Under the pieces are notes generated by a model. That model made no database searches, was not told where the DNA came from, and was given only the letters and a program-made list of their open reading frames with translations. Positions 55,142-63,857 of a DNA stretch of 64,000 nt are shown here, one piece after another. The DNA lies in assembly GCF_023712105.1 (NCBI RefSeq), contig NZ_JAMLJI010000003.1, forward strand, positions 405,849 through 469,848. Reading direction: 5' to 3'. Position 1 is the stretch's first letter. Each line of letters begins with the position of its first letter. The stretch comes from Larsenimonas suaedae (GTDB lineage Bacteria; Pseudomonadota; Gammaproteobacteria; Pseudomonadales; Halomonadaceae). Position numbers and translations under genes: made by a program.

Positions 55142-55576
55142 ATGACCGATGCTCAAACGCCTCAGTTCTATCACAGCGCCATGCAGGGGCTATCGCACCT
55201 GGTCGGCCATTGGCTGCGGATCGGCGACGCAAGCGCCGACCGTCTCGCGATTATCCTTGCCGATACCGCGCGCCTGACCAAGCTCGGACAACCGGAGGAT
55301 AACCCCACCGGCGAACAACTCAAGGCCTGGAGCCAGGGTGAGACACCGCCGCTTTGGGCGGCCAAGGCCGCGCTCTTTCTCATTACTCAGATGCCTCAGC
55401 GCCCCGTGCCAACCACCGACGTCGAGTGCGCTGCGTGGGCCTACACCTGGCTTCGAATCCGTAGCTACCAAAGCGTTGCAGCCGCCATGAACCCCCTACC
55501 CGCCCATCTCCACCCCCTGCTTGAAGCGGCGCTTGACACCGCCTGGGGCGACCTTCACTCCCAGCGGCTGATCTAG
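55142..55576 (+). CDS. Hypothetical 144-residue protein
   Basis: This is an all-helical-looking cytoplasmic protein with regular hydrophobic spacing (L-S-H-L-V-G-H-W-L-R-I-G; L-A-I-I-L-A-D-T-A-R-L-T; A-A-W-A-Y-T-W-L-R-I-R-S-Y). No signal peptide or Cys cluster is seen and I recognise no family. I chose the ATG at 55142 with a weak GGA 9 nt upstream; an ATG at 55118 would add eight residues. It ends 4 bp from the convergent HNH gene. Confidence 0.7.
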   Translation: MTDAQTPQFYHSAMQGLSHLVGHWLRIGDASADRLAIILADTARLTKLGQPEDNPTGEQLKAWSQGETPPLWAAKAALFLITQMPQRPVPTTDVECAAWAYTWLRIRSYQSVAAAMNPLPAHLHPLLEAALDTAWGDLHSQRLI

Positions 55577-55580
55577 CCGG

Positions 55581-55931
55581 TCATGAGCGCCTGGGGCGGC
55601 GCGAGCTCGGCTGAAAGCCGGGAGGCTTCGCGCTAAGCCAGGTGACAAACTCGGCAATGTCTGGGTGCGTCATCAGCGCCGCGCGCGTGGCATACTGCTC
55701 AGCCATCGCTTGTTCGCTGAGCACCACGTGGATATGGCGATGACAGGGCCGACACAGCCACAGAATGGCCGTATGCATCTGCTCCTTGCTGTAGCGCTTT
55801 CGAAAGCGTTTCTTGCGGTGTACGGTTCGGGGAATCAGATGATGCTTGGTCAACGCGTCAACGGCTCGACCGCACAACTCGCAGCACTCCGGCCGTGGCG
55901 GCACCGCATACGATGATGTCATCTCATCCAT
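55581..55931 (-). CDS. HNH-family nuclease-like protein
   Basis: This 116-residue protein has a zinc-stabilised HNH arrangement: C-C-E-L-C near residue 16, H-H-L-I-P-R near residue 30, and C-R-P-C-H-R-H-I-H near residue 61, with many basic residues between (K-K-R-F-R-K-R-Y). This matches single-domain HNH endonucleases of chromosomal, non-mobile type. The target is unknown. No partner methylase or toxin gene is adjacent. The start follows GGAG. Confidence 0.82.
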   Translation of the reverse strand: MDEMTSSYAVPPRPECCELCGRAVDALTKHHLIPRTVHRKKRFRKRYSKEQMHTAILWLCRPCHRHIHVVLSEQAMAEQYATRAALMTHPDIAEFVTWLSAKPPGFQPSSRRPRRS

Positions 55932-56008
55932 GACAGCTCCACTAAATGGTCTAGCCCCACTGTAGCTGGCGGGCCATCGGTTTACATCTTCTCAAGGGCC
56001 AGGACCTC

Positions 56009-56482
56009 ATGACACCTGCCATTCGCTATCTTGAACATGCGCGCATCGCACATCAGATGCACCGCTTCACGACCGACAGCGCACATGGCGGCAATTATGG
56101 GGCCGCCGCCGCCGAGGCGCTCGGCGTGCCGTCTGAGCGGGTATTCAAGACCCTGATGACCGATCTCGGCGGCAAAACGCTTGCCATGGCCCTAGTCCCG
56201 GTATCGCATACGCTTGACTTGAAAGCGCTGGCGAAAGCGGCCAAGGTGAAAAAAGCCGTTATGGCCCCGACCGAGCGCGCTGAAAAGGCCACCGGCTATG
56301 TGGTCGGCGGCATCAGTCCGCTGGGCCAGAAGCAGCGCCACGCGGCCTTCATCGATCAAAGCGCACAGACCTTCGACACCATTTTCGTAAGCGGCGGGCA
56401 ACGCGGGCTTGATATCGAACTCGGCCCGAACGATTTGATCCAATGCCTGAACGCACTCTGTGCGCCGCTGGCTCGTCGCTGA
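56009..56482 (+). CDS. ybaK: Cys-tRNA(Pro)/Cys-tRNA(Cys) deacylase YbaK
   Basis: This 157-residue editing enzyme hydrolyses mischarged Cys-tRNA(Pro). It has A-E-A-L-G-V-P-S-E-R-V-F-K-T-L near residue 33, the conserved K (A-L-A-K-A-A-K-V-K-K near residue 75) and G-Y-V-V-G-G-I-S-P-L-G-Q-K near residue 97, the YbaK core. The length matches E. coli (159). It is probably the first gene of a short operon with the next two. Confidence 0.93.
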   Translation: MTPAIRYLEHARIAHQMHRFTTDSAHGGNYGAAAAEALGVPSERVFKTLMTDLGGKTLAMALVPVSHTLDLKALAKAAKVKKAVMAPTERAEKATGYVVGGISPLGQKQRHAAFIDQSAQTFDTIFVSGGQRGLDIELGPNDLIQCLNALCAPLARR

Positions 56483-56550
56483 ATCGGCTGCGGCCTGACG
56501 GTAAACGTGACAGCCGCGCCGATCACCGCACCCTGCGCGAGGACGCCAAC

Positions 56551-56862
56551 ATGCCCATTTCGTTCGATCTTTGGCTCGACCCTGACGACACCCCGCTGCA
56601 CCGGCGTATCGAGCGTGAACTCGAGCACTACTTCCTCGAGCGCTTTGCCGATTACCCGCACATCCGCTTGCCGGTGTCGCAAACCCACGACTATGATGCG
56701 CCCTTCAACCGGCTCTATAGCGCCCTGATCGAGCGCGCCCGCGCGTATTGCCTGCGGGAATGGCAGTATTCACCCAGCCCGATCCAGCTCAATCAGGCCT
56801 TTTTTCGAGCAGTGTCCCGCTCACCCAAGTTCATAATCGAAGACGAAACCCATCCCCGATGA
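56551..56862 (+). CDS. Hypothetical 103-residue protein coupled to DUF501
   Basis: A soluble protein rich in aromatic and charged residues (M-P-I-S-F-D-L-W-L-D-P-D-D-T; Y-F-L-E-R-F-A-D-Y-P-H). I recognise no family. The ATG at 56551 follows GAGGA at 7-nt spacing, and its stop overlaps the DUF501 start by ATGA, which supports it as a real gene. No membrane segment or metal motif is visible. Confidence 0.7.
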   Translation: MPISFDLWLDPDDTPLHRRIERELEHYFLERFADYPHIRLPVSQTHDYDAPFNRLYSALIERARAYCLREWQYSPSPIQLNQAFFRAVSRSPKFIIEDETHPR

Positions 56863-57392
56863 TCCATCACACCGACAACCGCCCGACCGAGGCACAACTG
56901 ACCTGTATCGAACGTCAGCTCGGCAGAGCGCCCAACGGCATTCAAGCCGTCAGTGCCGAAAACGACCATGGCACACCGCTGGTACTGCGCATGCATTCGC
57001 TGGTCGATGGCAAGCCCTTTCCAACGCTTTACTGGCTGAGCAGTCAGACTCTCAAGGTCGAGCTGTCTCGGCTTGAAGCGCAGGGCGTCATCAAGGCACT
57101 TGAAGACGCCCTCGCTGAGGACACCGAGTTCATGGCCCGTTACCGCGCGAGTCACGAGGACTACGTTCAAAAGCGCTGGCACTACATGACTGACGACGTG
57201 CGCCAGGCCATCGTTGACGGCGGATTCGAACCCCTGATGCGTGAGCGCGGCGTGGGAGGCATTACCAACTGGTCACAGGTCCGCTGTCTGCACACGCAAT
57301 ACGCCCATCATCTCTGTGGCGACAACGCGATCGGTCAGTGGATCGATCAGCACTATCCAGACATTGCCGCCTGCGCACTTGATGAGCGCTAA
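56859..57392 (+). CDS. DUF501-family protein
   Basis: This 177-residue protein has the DUF501 pattern: a core with L-V-D-G-K-P-F-P-T-L-Y-W-L near residue 46 and a C-terminal C-L-H-T-Q-Y-A-H-H-L near residue 146 with conserved Cys/His. In other bacteria DUF501 proteins lie near enolase or exopolyphosphatase genes; their activity is not settled. The start overlaps the preceding hypothetical gene. Confidence 0.85.
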   Translation: MIHHTDNRPTEAQLTCIERQLGRAPNGIQAVSAENDHGTPLVLRMHSLVDGKPFPTLYWLSSQTLKVELSRLEAQGVIKALEDALAEDTEFMARYRASHEDYVQKRWHYMTDDVRQAIVDGGFEPLMRERGVGGITNWSQVRCLHTQYAHHLCGDNAIGQWIDQHYPDIAACALDER

Positions 57393-57459
57393 CGATCAGC
57401 CGTTATTCCTTCACTAGTGATCCACATCGATAATTCATCTGTACCTTCTAGGAGCTTTC

Positions 57460-58002
57460 ATGACGAGCATCTGTGTCTATCTCGGCTCGCGCAACGGCAA
57501 TGATGAGCAGTGGGGAGCGCTTGCCGAAGCGACCGGTCGCGCCATCGCCAAACGCGGTTGGCGCCTGGTTTATGGCGGTGGGCGTGCAGGGCTCATGGGT
57601 CGCTGCGCCGATGGCGCACTCGCCGCGGGTGGCGAGGTGGTCGGCGTCATCCCCGAACAGCTCGTCGCCCGCGAAATGGCGCATTTCGGGCTGACCGAGC
57701 TGCACCGGGTCTCGAACATGCATGAACGCAAGGCCATGATGGCGGACCTGGCCGATGGGTTCGTCACCCTGCCCGGCGGCATCGGCACGCTCGAGGAGCT
57801 GTTCGAGACCTGGACCTGGCGCTACCTTCAACTGCACAACAAGCCATTGGGGCTGGTCGATCAGAACGCCTTCTTTACGCCACTGTTATCCTTTCTGGAT
57901 AACGCCGTGGCAGCAGGATTTCTGGACGCAAGCACACGTCAGGCATTGGTTGCGGCCGAAACGCCCGAGGCGCTGTTGGATAACCTGTTCGATACGCCAT
58001 GA
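57460..58002 (+). CDS. LOG-family (TIGR00730) nucleotide phosphoribohydrolase
   Basis: This 180-residue Rossmann-like enzyme of the Lonely Guy family has V-Y-G-G-G-R-A-G-L-M-G near residue 38, the N-M-H-E-R-K-A-M-M stretch and the catalytic P-G-G-I-G-T-L-E-E-L-F-E near residue 103. It hydrolyses nucleoside monophosphates (AMP, cytokinin nucleotides) to base plus ribose phosphate. The start follows AGGAG. It lies 50 bp before the quinone reductase gene. Confidence 0.92.
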   Translation: MTSICVYLGSRNGNDEQWGALAEATGRAIAKRGWRLVYGGGRAGLMGRCADGALAAGGEVVGVIPEQLVAREMAHFGLTELHRVSNMHERKAMMADLADGFVTLPGGIGTLEELFETWTWRYLQLHNKPLGLVDQNAFFTPLLSFLDNAVAAGFLDASTRQALVAAETPEALLDNLFDTP

Positions 58003-58052
58003 TGACCGCAGGCTCTTGCCACATCTACTCCACCGCTTCATAAGGAGCCACC

Positions 58053-59018
58053 ATGTACGCCATTGCGATAAACCAGGGCCAACTCGACTGGGTCGAACAC
58101 GAGACCCCCGAACTGGGTGACACCGAGGTTCGAATCGAGGTTGCCTGGGCAGGTATGAACCGCGCCGACAGCATGCAGCGCCAGGGCAACTACCCACCCC
58201 CGCCCGGCGCCTCCGAGATCCCCGGGCTCGAGGTCAGCGGCGTGATCGGTGAGGTCGGGCAGCACGTGACTCAGTTCAAGCCGGGTGACCGGGTCTGCGC
58301 CCTGCTGGCCGGGGGCGGCTACGCTGAACACGTCATAGTCTCCGAGCAGCAGGTGCTGCCGGTGCCGGACTCACTGTCTCTTCGTGACGCAGCCGCCATA
58401 CCTGAAGTGTTCGCGACCGCATGGCTTAACCTTTTCATGGAAGCAAAGGCCACGCCGGGCGAGCGCATCGTGCTTCACGCAGGCGCCAGTAGCGTCGGTA
58501 CCGCCGCCATTCAACTGTGCAAGAGCCTGGGTAACCCGTGCTTCGTGACCGCCGGCAGTGACGAGAAAATCAAGGCGTGCATCGAGCTTGGCGCGGAAGA
58601 CGGTGCGAACCGTCACAGCGAGGATCTGGTCGAGCGGATTACCCAGTGGGGCGGCGCGGATGTCGTACTGGACCCGGTTGGCGGTGACTACCTGACAAAA
58701 AACCAGCAGATCCTGAACCAGGACGGCCGACTCGTGATGATCGGCGTCATGGGGGGCACCAAGGAAACGCTTGATCTTGCCACGCTTCTGTTCAAGCGTC
58801 AGCGTGTGATCGGCTCGACCCTGCGCTCGCGCCCCGAAGATCAAAAAGGCGCCATCTTGAAAGAGATGCAGAACTACGTCTGGCCACGTCTGGAAAACGG
58901 AGAGATCACCCCGGTCATCGACCGTGAGTGGCCAATCGAGCAGGCGCAGGAGGCGATGACGTACATGGAAAGCAATGGGGGGATGGGCAAGATTCTGCTC
59001 AAGGTCGCCGAGCGCTGA
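58053..59018 (+). CDS. PIG3-type NAD(P)H quinone oxidoreductase
   Basis: This 321-residue MDR-superfamily protein has the N-terminal GroES-like domain (W-A-G-M-N-R-A-D near residue 32; Q-G-N-Y-P-P-P-P) and a nucleotide-binding domain (H-A-G-A-S-S-V-G-T-A-A-I-Q near residue 146). The catalytic zinc ligands of alcohol dehydrogenases are absent, as in zeta-crystallin/PIG3 enzymes, so it uses NADPH without metal. The start follows AAGGAG. It is convergent with the exonuclease gene, 10 bp away. Confidence 0.92.
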   Translation: MYAIAINQGQLDWVEHETPELGDTEVRIEVAWAGMNRADSMQRQGNYPPPPGASEIPGLEVSGVIGEVGQHVTQFKPGDRVCALLAGGGYAEHVIVSEQQVLPVPDSLSLRDAAAIPEVFATAWLNLFMEAKATPGERIVLHAGASSVGTAAIQLCKSLGNPCFVTAGSDEKIKACIELGAEDGANRHSEDLVERITQWGGADVVLDPVGGDYLTKNQQILNQDGRLVMIGVMGGTKETLDLATLLFKRQRVIGSTLRSRPEDQKGAILKEMQNYVWPRLENGEITPVIDREWPIEQAQEAMTYMESNGGMGKILLKVAER

Positions 59019-59028
59019 GCCTTGCCGC

Positions 59029-59523
59029 TCAGTCAGTGCCGGAGAGCGTTCGTTCGTACGTTAACTGCAGAAGACGGGCGTCCTCTCCGGCCCGGTGTCG
59101 CCGAATCGAGGCACTGTCGATCATCGCCTCCTTGGTCGACATCCAGCGTTCAAGCTGCTGCTCGTTCAATAATCGTCGAAGACTTTCGAGCCGGAACCGG
59201 GGCAGCAGACTGGCGCAATCAAACAGCAGCGACACCCACGTGTTATCGAATCCCCAGCTGTCGCTGTAGGCAAGCCGACAATCACCGAGCTCGTCATTGA
59301 GCCACTGCGCGACGTCTCGCACCGGGTAGCCCTCACGCATCAAGCGTTCGCGGGAAATACCATGAAGAAGCTCTGCCTTCGGGTCCCAGTGGGTCCACTC
59401 CGCGCAGGGCTGGATAAGAAAGGCACAGGTACTGGCATCGGCACGTGCAATGCCGATTTCGATCGGATAGCTGCCCCGACCGAAACCCGAGGCTTCAACA
59501 TCAAGAATGATTGGAAGCTTCAC
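59029..59523 (-). CDS. DEDD-superfamily 3'-5' exonuclease-like protein
   Basis: This 164-residue RNase H-fold domain has motif I D-V-E-A-S-G-F-G near residue 8, H-G-I-S near residue 54, motif II Asp in A-Y-S-D-S-W-G-F-D and motif III H-R-A-G-E-D-A-R near residue 143, so all acidic residues are present (DEDDh type). It could trim RNA or DNA; the substrate is unknown. The start is GTG with AGGTGGG upstream. It is a stand-alone domain, without polymerase or helicase parts. Confidence 0.82.
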   Translation of the reverse strand: MKLPIILDVEASGFGRGSYPIEIGIARADASTCAFLIQPCAEWTHWDPKAELLHGISRERLMREGYPVRDVAQWLNDELGDCRLAYSDSWGFDNTWVSLLFDCASLLPRFRLESLRRLLNEQQLERWMSTKEAMIDSASIRRHRAGEDARLLQLTYERTLSGTD

Positions 59524-59549
59524 ACGCGCCCACCTTTGCTAGAAACATC

Positions 59550-59572
59550 AAGAGGCATCGATCATGCCTCTT
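59550..59572. terminator. Hairpin between the Sel1 and exonuclease genes
   Basis: A 9-bp stem (AAGAGGCAT / ATGCCTCTT) with a 5-nt loop. T-tracts are short on both strands; it is a weak candidate. Confidence 0.4.
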
Positions 59573-59611
59573 TCCCTAGCCTAGCGGCTGGGTTCCTTTC
59601 AGGCGAGTGAC

Positions 59612-60127
59612 CTAATGCACATGCTCCACGCCGCTTAAGCTTTCGACGCGGCTGGCCTCGGACGATGGCTGCCCCAGGTCATCCCAGTAATCGGCTCGGA
59701 CATCGTTCACCTGAAGCCCCAGTTGACCGTTGCGATAGGCACGGGCAAGGCGGTCCGCCGCCGGCGCATAGCCTGCTTCTGCCGCACGTGCATACCAGGT
59801 CACGGCTCGGGATTCCCGTGCCACATACTGATTGCACCCGAACTCGAAGATTCGCCCGGCCTGAAACTGCGCCTGAACGTCGCCGGCTTCAGCGGCCTGA
59901 AGCACCATATGGGCGCCCTTGGCCTTTTCCTGCGCGGTGACACCGCATCGAAACAGCATCAGACCGTACAAGGACTGCGCATCGACAAGTCCTGCGTTGG
60001 CACACCGTTTGAATAACCGCATGCTCAATCGATGACAACGGGGCGATGGGCGACCCCGGTTGGCATGGAGCAACCGCTCGGCTATTCGATATTCCATTCG
60101 CGCAAAGAGGGTAGCAGCCTGCAACAT
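59612..60127 (-). CDS. Sel1-repeat protein
   Basis: This 171-residue protein is made of Sel1-like TPR units: A-N-A-G-L-V-D-A-Q-S-L-Y-G near residue 48, A-A-E-A-G-D-V-Q-A-Q-F-Q-A-G-R-I near 78, and A-A-E-A-G-Y-A-P-A-A-D-R-L-A near 116. Such repeats mediate protein contacts. No signal peptide is seen, so it is probably cytoplasmic. The start follows AAGGTGAG. The 268 bp to the divergent tas gene hold a hairpin at 60265-60287 but no clear promoter. Confidence 0.85.
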   Translation of the reverse strand: MLQAATLFARMEYRIAERLLHANRGRPSPRCHRLSMRLFKRCANAGLVDAQSLYGLMLFRCGVTAQEKAKGAHMVLQAAEAGDVQAQFQAGRIFEFGCNQYVARESRAVTWYARAAEAGYAPAADRLARAYRNGQLGLQVNDVRADYWDDLGQPSSEASRVESLSGVEHVH

Positions 60128-60395
60128 GGCGACTCACCTTGAAACCGTGAACAAAGCTGTTCGACACGCGCCATCGTATCCGTGACGGCCTTGGTGTTCG
60201 AACCGAATCAGCAGGCTCTTTCGCTCGATGCCCCGGCGAGCGACCCCTGAGCCTGCAACGCATGCTGGCCGCCATTATGGCGGGCAGGCCGCGCAATATA
60301 CGCCTGAGATGACGTATTCTCAACCCCCAAAATTGCCGGTTTTTGACGCCGCCGCTACCATGGGGATCACATCACTCATTGCATAAGAGCGTTCC

Positions 60396-61433
60396 ATGAA
60401 AAAGAGACCGTTAGGTGACAGTGGCATCGACGTTACGCCACTGTGTTTGGGCACCATGACGTTTGGTGAGCAAAACACCGAGGCAGAGGCTCATCAGCAG
60501 CTTGATCGCGCGCTCGACGCCGGCATCAATTTCATCGACACCGCCGAAATGTATCCGGTACCCCCCAAGGGGGAAACCCAGGGTCGAACGGAAGCCTACA
60601 TCGGAAGCTGGCTTAAAAAACGTGGGCGGCGCGATGACATCGTACTGGCCAGCAAGGCCACAGGCGCCGGACGCCATATGACGCACCTGCGGGGCGGCCC
60701 GAAACTTGACCGCAACAATATTCATAAGGCCATCGATGACAGCCTGGCTCGACTCAACACCGACTATCTCGACCTTTACCAGCTCCACTGGCCGGATCGA
60801 CAAGCCAATTATTTCGGAAAGCTTGGCTATACGCCGCAGGACGACACCGAGGCTACGCCTATCGAGGACACTCTGAGGGCGCTGAAAGAACTGGTGGATG
60901 CCGGCAAGGTACGGACCATCGGGCTTTCCAATGAAACGCCCTGGGGCGTAATGACCTTTTTACACCTGGCGGACAAGCTGGGGCTTCCTCGGGTCGTCAG
61001 CGTGCAAAACCCGTATAATCTGCTCAACCGCAGCTATGAAGTCGGTCTTGCCGAGATCAGCCACCGAGAGCGAGTAGGCCTTCTCGCCTACTCGCCACTG
61101 GCGTTTGGTGTTCTCTCCGGCAAATACCTCGGGGGCATGAAACCCGAAAACGCACGACTGACCCTGTTCGAACGTTTCCAGCGCTACACCTCAACGCTTG
61201 CTGACGAGGCCACATGGGCCTACGTCGACATCGCGCGCCGATTCGGGCTCGACCCGGCGCAGATGGCGCTGGCGTATGTAACCTCACGACCCTTTGTGAC
61301 CAGCAATATCATCGGCGCTACCACCATGGCGCAGCTCGAGAGCAACCTGCAAAGTGCAGAGCTTGAGCTGAGCGATGAGGTCATCGAGGCAATCGAGGGT
61401 GTTCATCAGCGTCTACCCAACCCAAGCCCATGA
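60396..61433 (+). CDS. tas: Tas-type aldo/keto reductase
   Basis: This 345-residue (alpha/beta)8 NADPH-dependent reductase has the catalytic tetrad regions F-I-D-T-A-E-M-Y near residue 47 (Asp, Tyr), V-L-A-S-K-A-T-G near 85 (Lys) and L-H-W-P-D-R near 130 (His). The insert N-Y-F-G-K-L-G-Y is typical of E. coli Tas. The physiological substrate is unknown. The start follows AAGAG. Confidence 0.92.
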   Translation: MKKRPLGDSGIDVTPLCLGTMTFGEQNTEAEAHQQLDRALDAGINFIDTAEMYPVPPKGETQGRTEAYIGSWLKKRGRRDDIVLASKATGAGRHMTHLRGGPKLDRNNIHKAIDDSLARLNTDYLDLYQLHWPDRQANYFGKLGYTPQDDTEATPIEDTLRALKELVDAGKVRTIGLSNETPWGVMTFLHLADKLGLPRVVSVQNPYNLLNRSYEVGLAEISHRERVGLLAYSPLAFGVLSGKYLGGMKPENARLTLFERFQRYTSTLADEATWAYVDIARRFGLDPAQMALAYVTSRPFVTSNIIGATTMAQLESNLQSAELELSDEVIEAIEGVHQRLPNPSP

Positions 61434-61569
61434 TTGCGCTTGATTTATTAACTCGCGTGCCTAATACGGCGGGTATGACGCAAATAGCTTAAAGCAATCT
61501 GTACGACCACTCGCCGGCATGGGCGGGTGGTATACTATAGCTTTTACGAATCGGATAAAGGTGAGCCTC

Positions 61570-62349
61570 ATGCTGAGCGTCATTTCGCCGGCGAAAACCC
61601 TCGATTTCGAGACGCCCCCTGCCACAGCTACGTGCACGTACCCTGACCACCTCGATGACAGCGCTCGGTTGATCGATCGTCTTAAAGAGTACACTCCCGA
61701 ACAGCTTGCAACGTTGATGGGGCTCAGCGATAAACTGGCCGGGCTGAATGTGGCTCGCTACGCCGAGTGGCAGCGTCCGTTTACCCAGGATAATGCCAAG
61801 CAGGCGGTACTGGCCTTTCAGGGCGATGTCTATCAAGGGCTCGACGCACCGTCCTGGTCGCAGGATGATTTCGATTGGGCACAATCACACCTTCGAATTC
61901 TATCGGGTCTCTATGGACTGTTGCGACCACTCGATCTGATACAGCCTTATCGGCTCGAGATGGGCACCAAGCTTGCCAATGAACGAGGAAAGGACCTCTA
62001 CGCGTTCTGGACCCGCGTTCTGAGCGATCATCTCGAGGCCGCCTTGCTCGAAAGCGGTTCGAACGTCTTGATCAACCTGGCCTCCAACGAGTATTTCAAG
62101 GCCGTTGATAAGACGCGACTGTCGGCCCGCATCATCACGCCGGTGTTCAAGGACGAAAAGAATGGATCGTTCAAGATCATCAGCTTCTATGCCAAGAAAG
62201 CACGTGGATTGATGGGCGACTGGATGATCCGTCATCGCCTTGACGATCCAGAAGCGCTCAAGGCATTCGACGTGGATGGGTATCAATTCAGCGCCTCAAT
62301 GAGTCAAGGCGATGAATGGGTATTCATCCGAGAAGAAGCTTCACGTTAA
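61570..62349 (+). CDS. yaaA: Peroxide stress protein YaaA
   Basis: This 259-residue DUF328/UPF0246 protein begins [12 protein letters not shown] and contains [14 protein letters not shown] near residue 115, N-L-A-S-N-E-Y-F-K near residue 173 and K-K-A-R-G-L-M, all family signatures. It lowers free iron and limits oxidative DNA damage in E. coli, where OxyR controls it. The ATG at 61570 follows AAAGGTGAG. It may be co-transcribed with the next gene, 40 bp away. Confidence 0.95.
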   Translation: MLSVISPAKTLDFETPPATATCTYPDHLDDSARLIDRLKEYTPEQLATLMGLSDKLAGLNVARYAEWQRPFTQDNAKQAVLAFQGDVYQGLDAPSWSQDDFDWAQSHLRILSGLYGLLRPLDLIQPYRLEMGTKLANERGKDLYAFWTRVLSDHLEAALLESGSNVLINLASNEYFKAVDKTRLSARIITPVFKDEKNGSFKIISFYAKKARGLMGDWMIRHRLDDPEALKAFDVDGYQFSASMSQGDEWVFIREEASR

Positions 62350-62389
62350 CGCCGGGCATTTTGCCCTTACCACCACCTCAGGAGTAGCG

Positions 62390-63220
62390 ATGAAACACCT
62401 GCTCATTACGTTCATGGTCGCGTTCATGACCTTCGGGGTCGCCGTCGACCACGCTGACGCCAAACGACTTGGCGGCGGCAAGAGCTTCGGCTCATATTCA
62501 CGCTCGGCTCAATCAAGCAGCACAGCGAGCTCAAGAGCCACCACCCCACCCAGACAGGCCACCGCACCCAATAGCCGCCTGTCGCGCTTTGCAGGGCCCT
62601 TTGCAGGCATTCTCGCAGGCGGCCTTCTTGCATCGCTGTTCTTCGGCGGCGCATTCGATGGCATTCGCATAATGGACATGCTGCTGATCGCGCTTGTCGC
62701 CTTCATCGCCTTCAAGTTTCTGCGCCGCCGGCGTCACGCCATGGCCGGCCATCAGGACAACACTCAGGACTGGCGCCAGACCCGCACCGCGGAACAGCCC
62801 ATGTCCTCAGGTGGCTCCAATGCGGGCGGCGCCGTACCGGGCACTCAAAACGCAACACCGGACTGGTTCAACAAAGAGCAGTTTCTCCAGGGTGCCAAGG
62901 AGCATTTCACGGCCTTGCAGCGCGCCTGGGACACTAACGACCTGCAAAAGATTCAGGAGTACGTCACTCCCGAGCTTTATAACCTGCTCCGTAAGGAGCG
63001 CGCAGAGCAACCGGTCAACAATGAAACTCAAATCGAGAAACTGTTCGTTGAACTGGGCAGCATTCAGGAGTTTGGCCAGGACGCTGAAGCAACGGTTCTT
63101 TTCCACGGCCTGATCAAGGAGGAAGGGGAAGTCAGCGAGTTCAATGAAACCTGGCACCTTACTCGCAAGCTCAAGGATGGCGCACCGTGGTACATCCAGG
63201 GTATCGAACAGAACCGGTAA
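62390..63220 (+). CDS. Tim44-domain membrane protein
   Basis: This 276-residue protein has an N-terminal signal or anchor (1-24), then R-L-G-G-G-K-S-F-G and a Ser/Thr/Pro-rich linker. A membrane hairpin (about 65-115: G-I-L-A-G-G-L-L-A-S-L-F-F-G-G) and a C-terminal Tim44/MRPL45 domain (about 160-276: F-L-Q-G-A-K-E-H-F, L-Q-R-A-W-D-T-N-D-L, W-H-L-T-R) follow. Bacterial members are of uncertain role at the inner membrane. The ATG at 62390 follows AGGAG, and an efficient terminator follows the gene. Confidence 0.88.
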   Translation: MKHLLITFMVAFMTFGVAVDHADAKRLGGGKSFGSYSRSAQSSSTASSRATTPPRQATAPNSRLSRFAGPFAGILAGGLLASLFFGGAFDGIRIMDMLLIALVAFIAFKFLRRRRHAMAGHQDNTQDWRQTRTAEQPMSSGGSNAGGAVPGTQNATPDWFNKEQFLQGAKEHFTALQRAWDTNDLQKIQEYVTPELYNLLRKERAEQPVNNETQIEKLFVELGSIQEFGQDAEATVLFHGLIKEEGEVSEFNETWHLTRKLKDGAPWYIQGIEQNR

Positions 63221-63240
63221 TTCCTGTTCGAGGTGACACA

Positions 63241-63268
63241 AAAAAGGCCAGCATAAGCTGGCCTTTTT
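63241..63268. terminator. Bidirectional terminator
   Basis: AAAAAGGCCAGC, ATAA and GCTGGCCTTTTT form a 12-bp stem with T-runs on both strands, between the Tim44 gene and the convergent lipoprotein gene. Confidence 0.93.
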
Positions 63269-63286
63269 CAGTTCTAGGAAACGGGA

Positions 63287-63562
63287 TCAGTGGTCGGTAG
63301 ACTTTTCGACTTCATCACCCATTTCTTCAACTTTGTCCTGAGTTGCTTCTGCTGCATTGTCAGTGTGCTCTTCAATCGCATCGCCTGCGTTATCGGCGTG
63401 CTCTTCGATTGAATCGCCTGCGTTCTCTGCAGACTCCTGAGTTTGCTCGGCAGCGTTATCGATATTCTGCCCTGCTTCCTCTGCCGGGCCGTCGTCGCTG
63501 TCACAGGCGGCTACTGCAGTTGCCATTACAAGCGCAAAAAAGATTCCAGTCAGTTTTTTCAT
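63287..63562 (-). CDS. Small acidic repeat lipoprotein
   Basis: This 91-residue product has a lipoprotein signal with lipobox V-A-A-C (Cys20). An extremely acidic helix follows, built from 11-residue units (N-A-G-D-S-I-E-E-H-A-D, then N-A-G-D-A-I-E-E-H-T-D, then a diverged N-A-A-E-A-T-Q). The pattern suggests an amphipathic, coiled-coil-like surface rod. I know no exact family. The ATG at 63562 follows AAGGA at 9-nt spacing; a longer frame to 63640 has no site. It lies downstream of the rRNA operon on the same strand. Confidence 0.82.
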   Translation of the reverse strand: MKKLTGIFFALVMATAVAACDSDDGPAEEAGQNIDNAAEQTQESAENAGDSIEEHADNAGDAIEEHTDNAAEATQDKVEEMGDEVEKSTDH

Positions 63563-63638
63563 TGATCTCGTCCTTGTGTTGTACAGAAAGCATCCGTGCA
63601 TGGCATGCACGAGCCGTACTGTAACCTTTATTCTATAC

Positions 63639-63670
63639 AAAAAAAAACCTCAGCACGAAAAGTACCGAGG
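63639..63670 (-). terminator. Second terminator-like hairpin downstream of the rRNA operon
   Basis: Read leftwards, CCTCGGTAC, TTTTC and GTGCTGAGG pair over 9 positions (two G:T) and are followed by nine T. It lies 190 bp after the 5S terminator with no coding gene between. Confidence 0.75.
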
Positions 63671-63857
63671 CTCCCATCAATGTCGTGCTTGCAGCGTCAG
63701 CTACTGCACCCCTTCATTGGACCATTTTTGATTAGAATCAACTATTAAGCTTTAGCCGCACGACCAAAGTTTACTGAAGCAGAAACTCAAAGGTTCTCAC
63801 GGTATCAGTATCAACGACCTAATAGGGGCCTTACGCACGGCGGCATATTTCAGGCAT
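63671..63857. other. Non-coding stretch between two minus-strand terminators
   Basis: An AT-richer segment with no credible open frame and no tRNA fold that I can see. It is bounded by terminator hairpins pointing left on both sides, so it could hold a small RNA or just rRNA-operon trailer sequence. Confidence 0.4.

Noticed and set aside
55581..55931. HNH gene as part of a restriction or defence island
   Set aside because: No methylase, helicase, NTPase or other defence gene nearby; the neighbours are housekeeping genes.
60128..60395. Small RNA or riboswitch in the sel1-tas gap
   Set aside because: Only one short imperfect hairpin (60265-60287) is visible; no T-tract or known riboswitch pattern.
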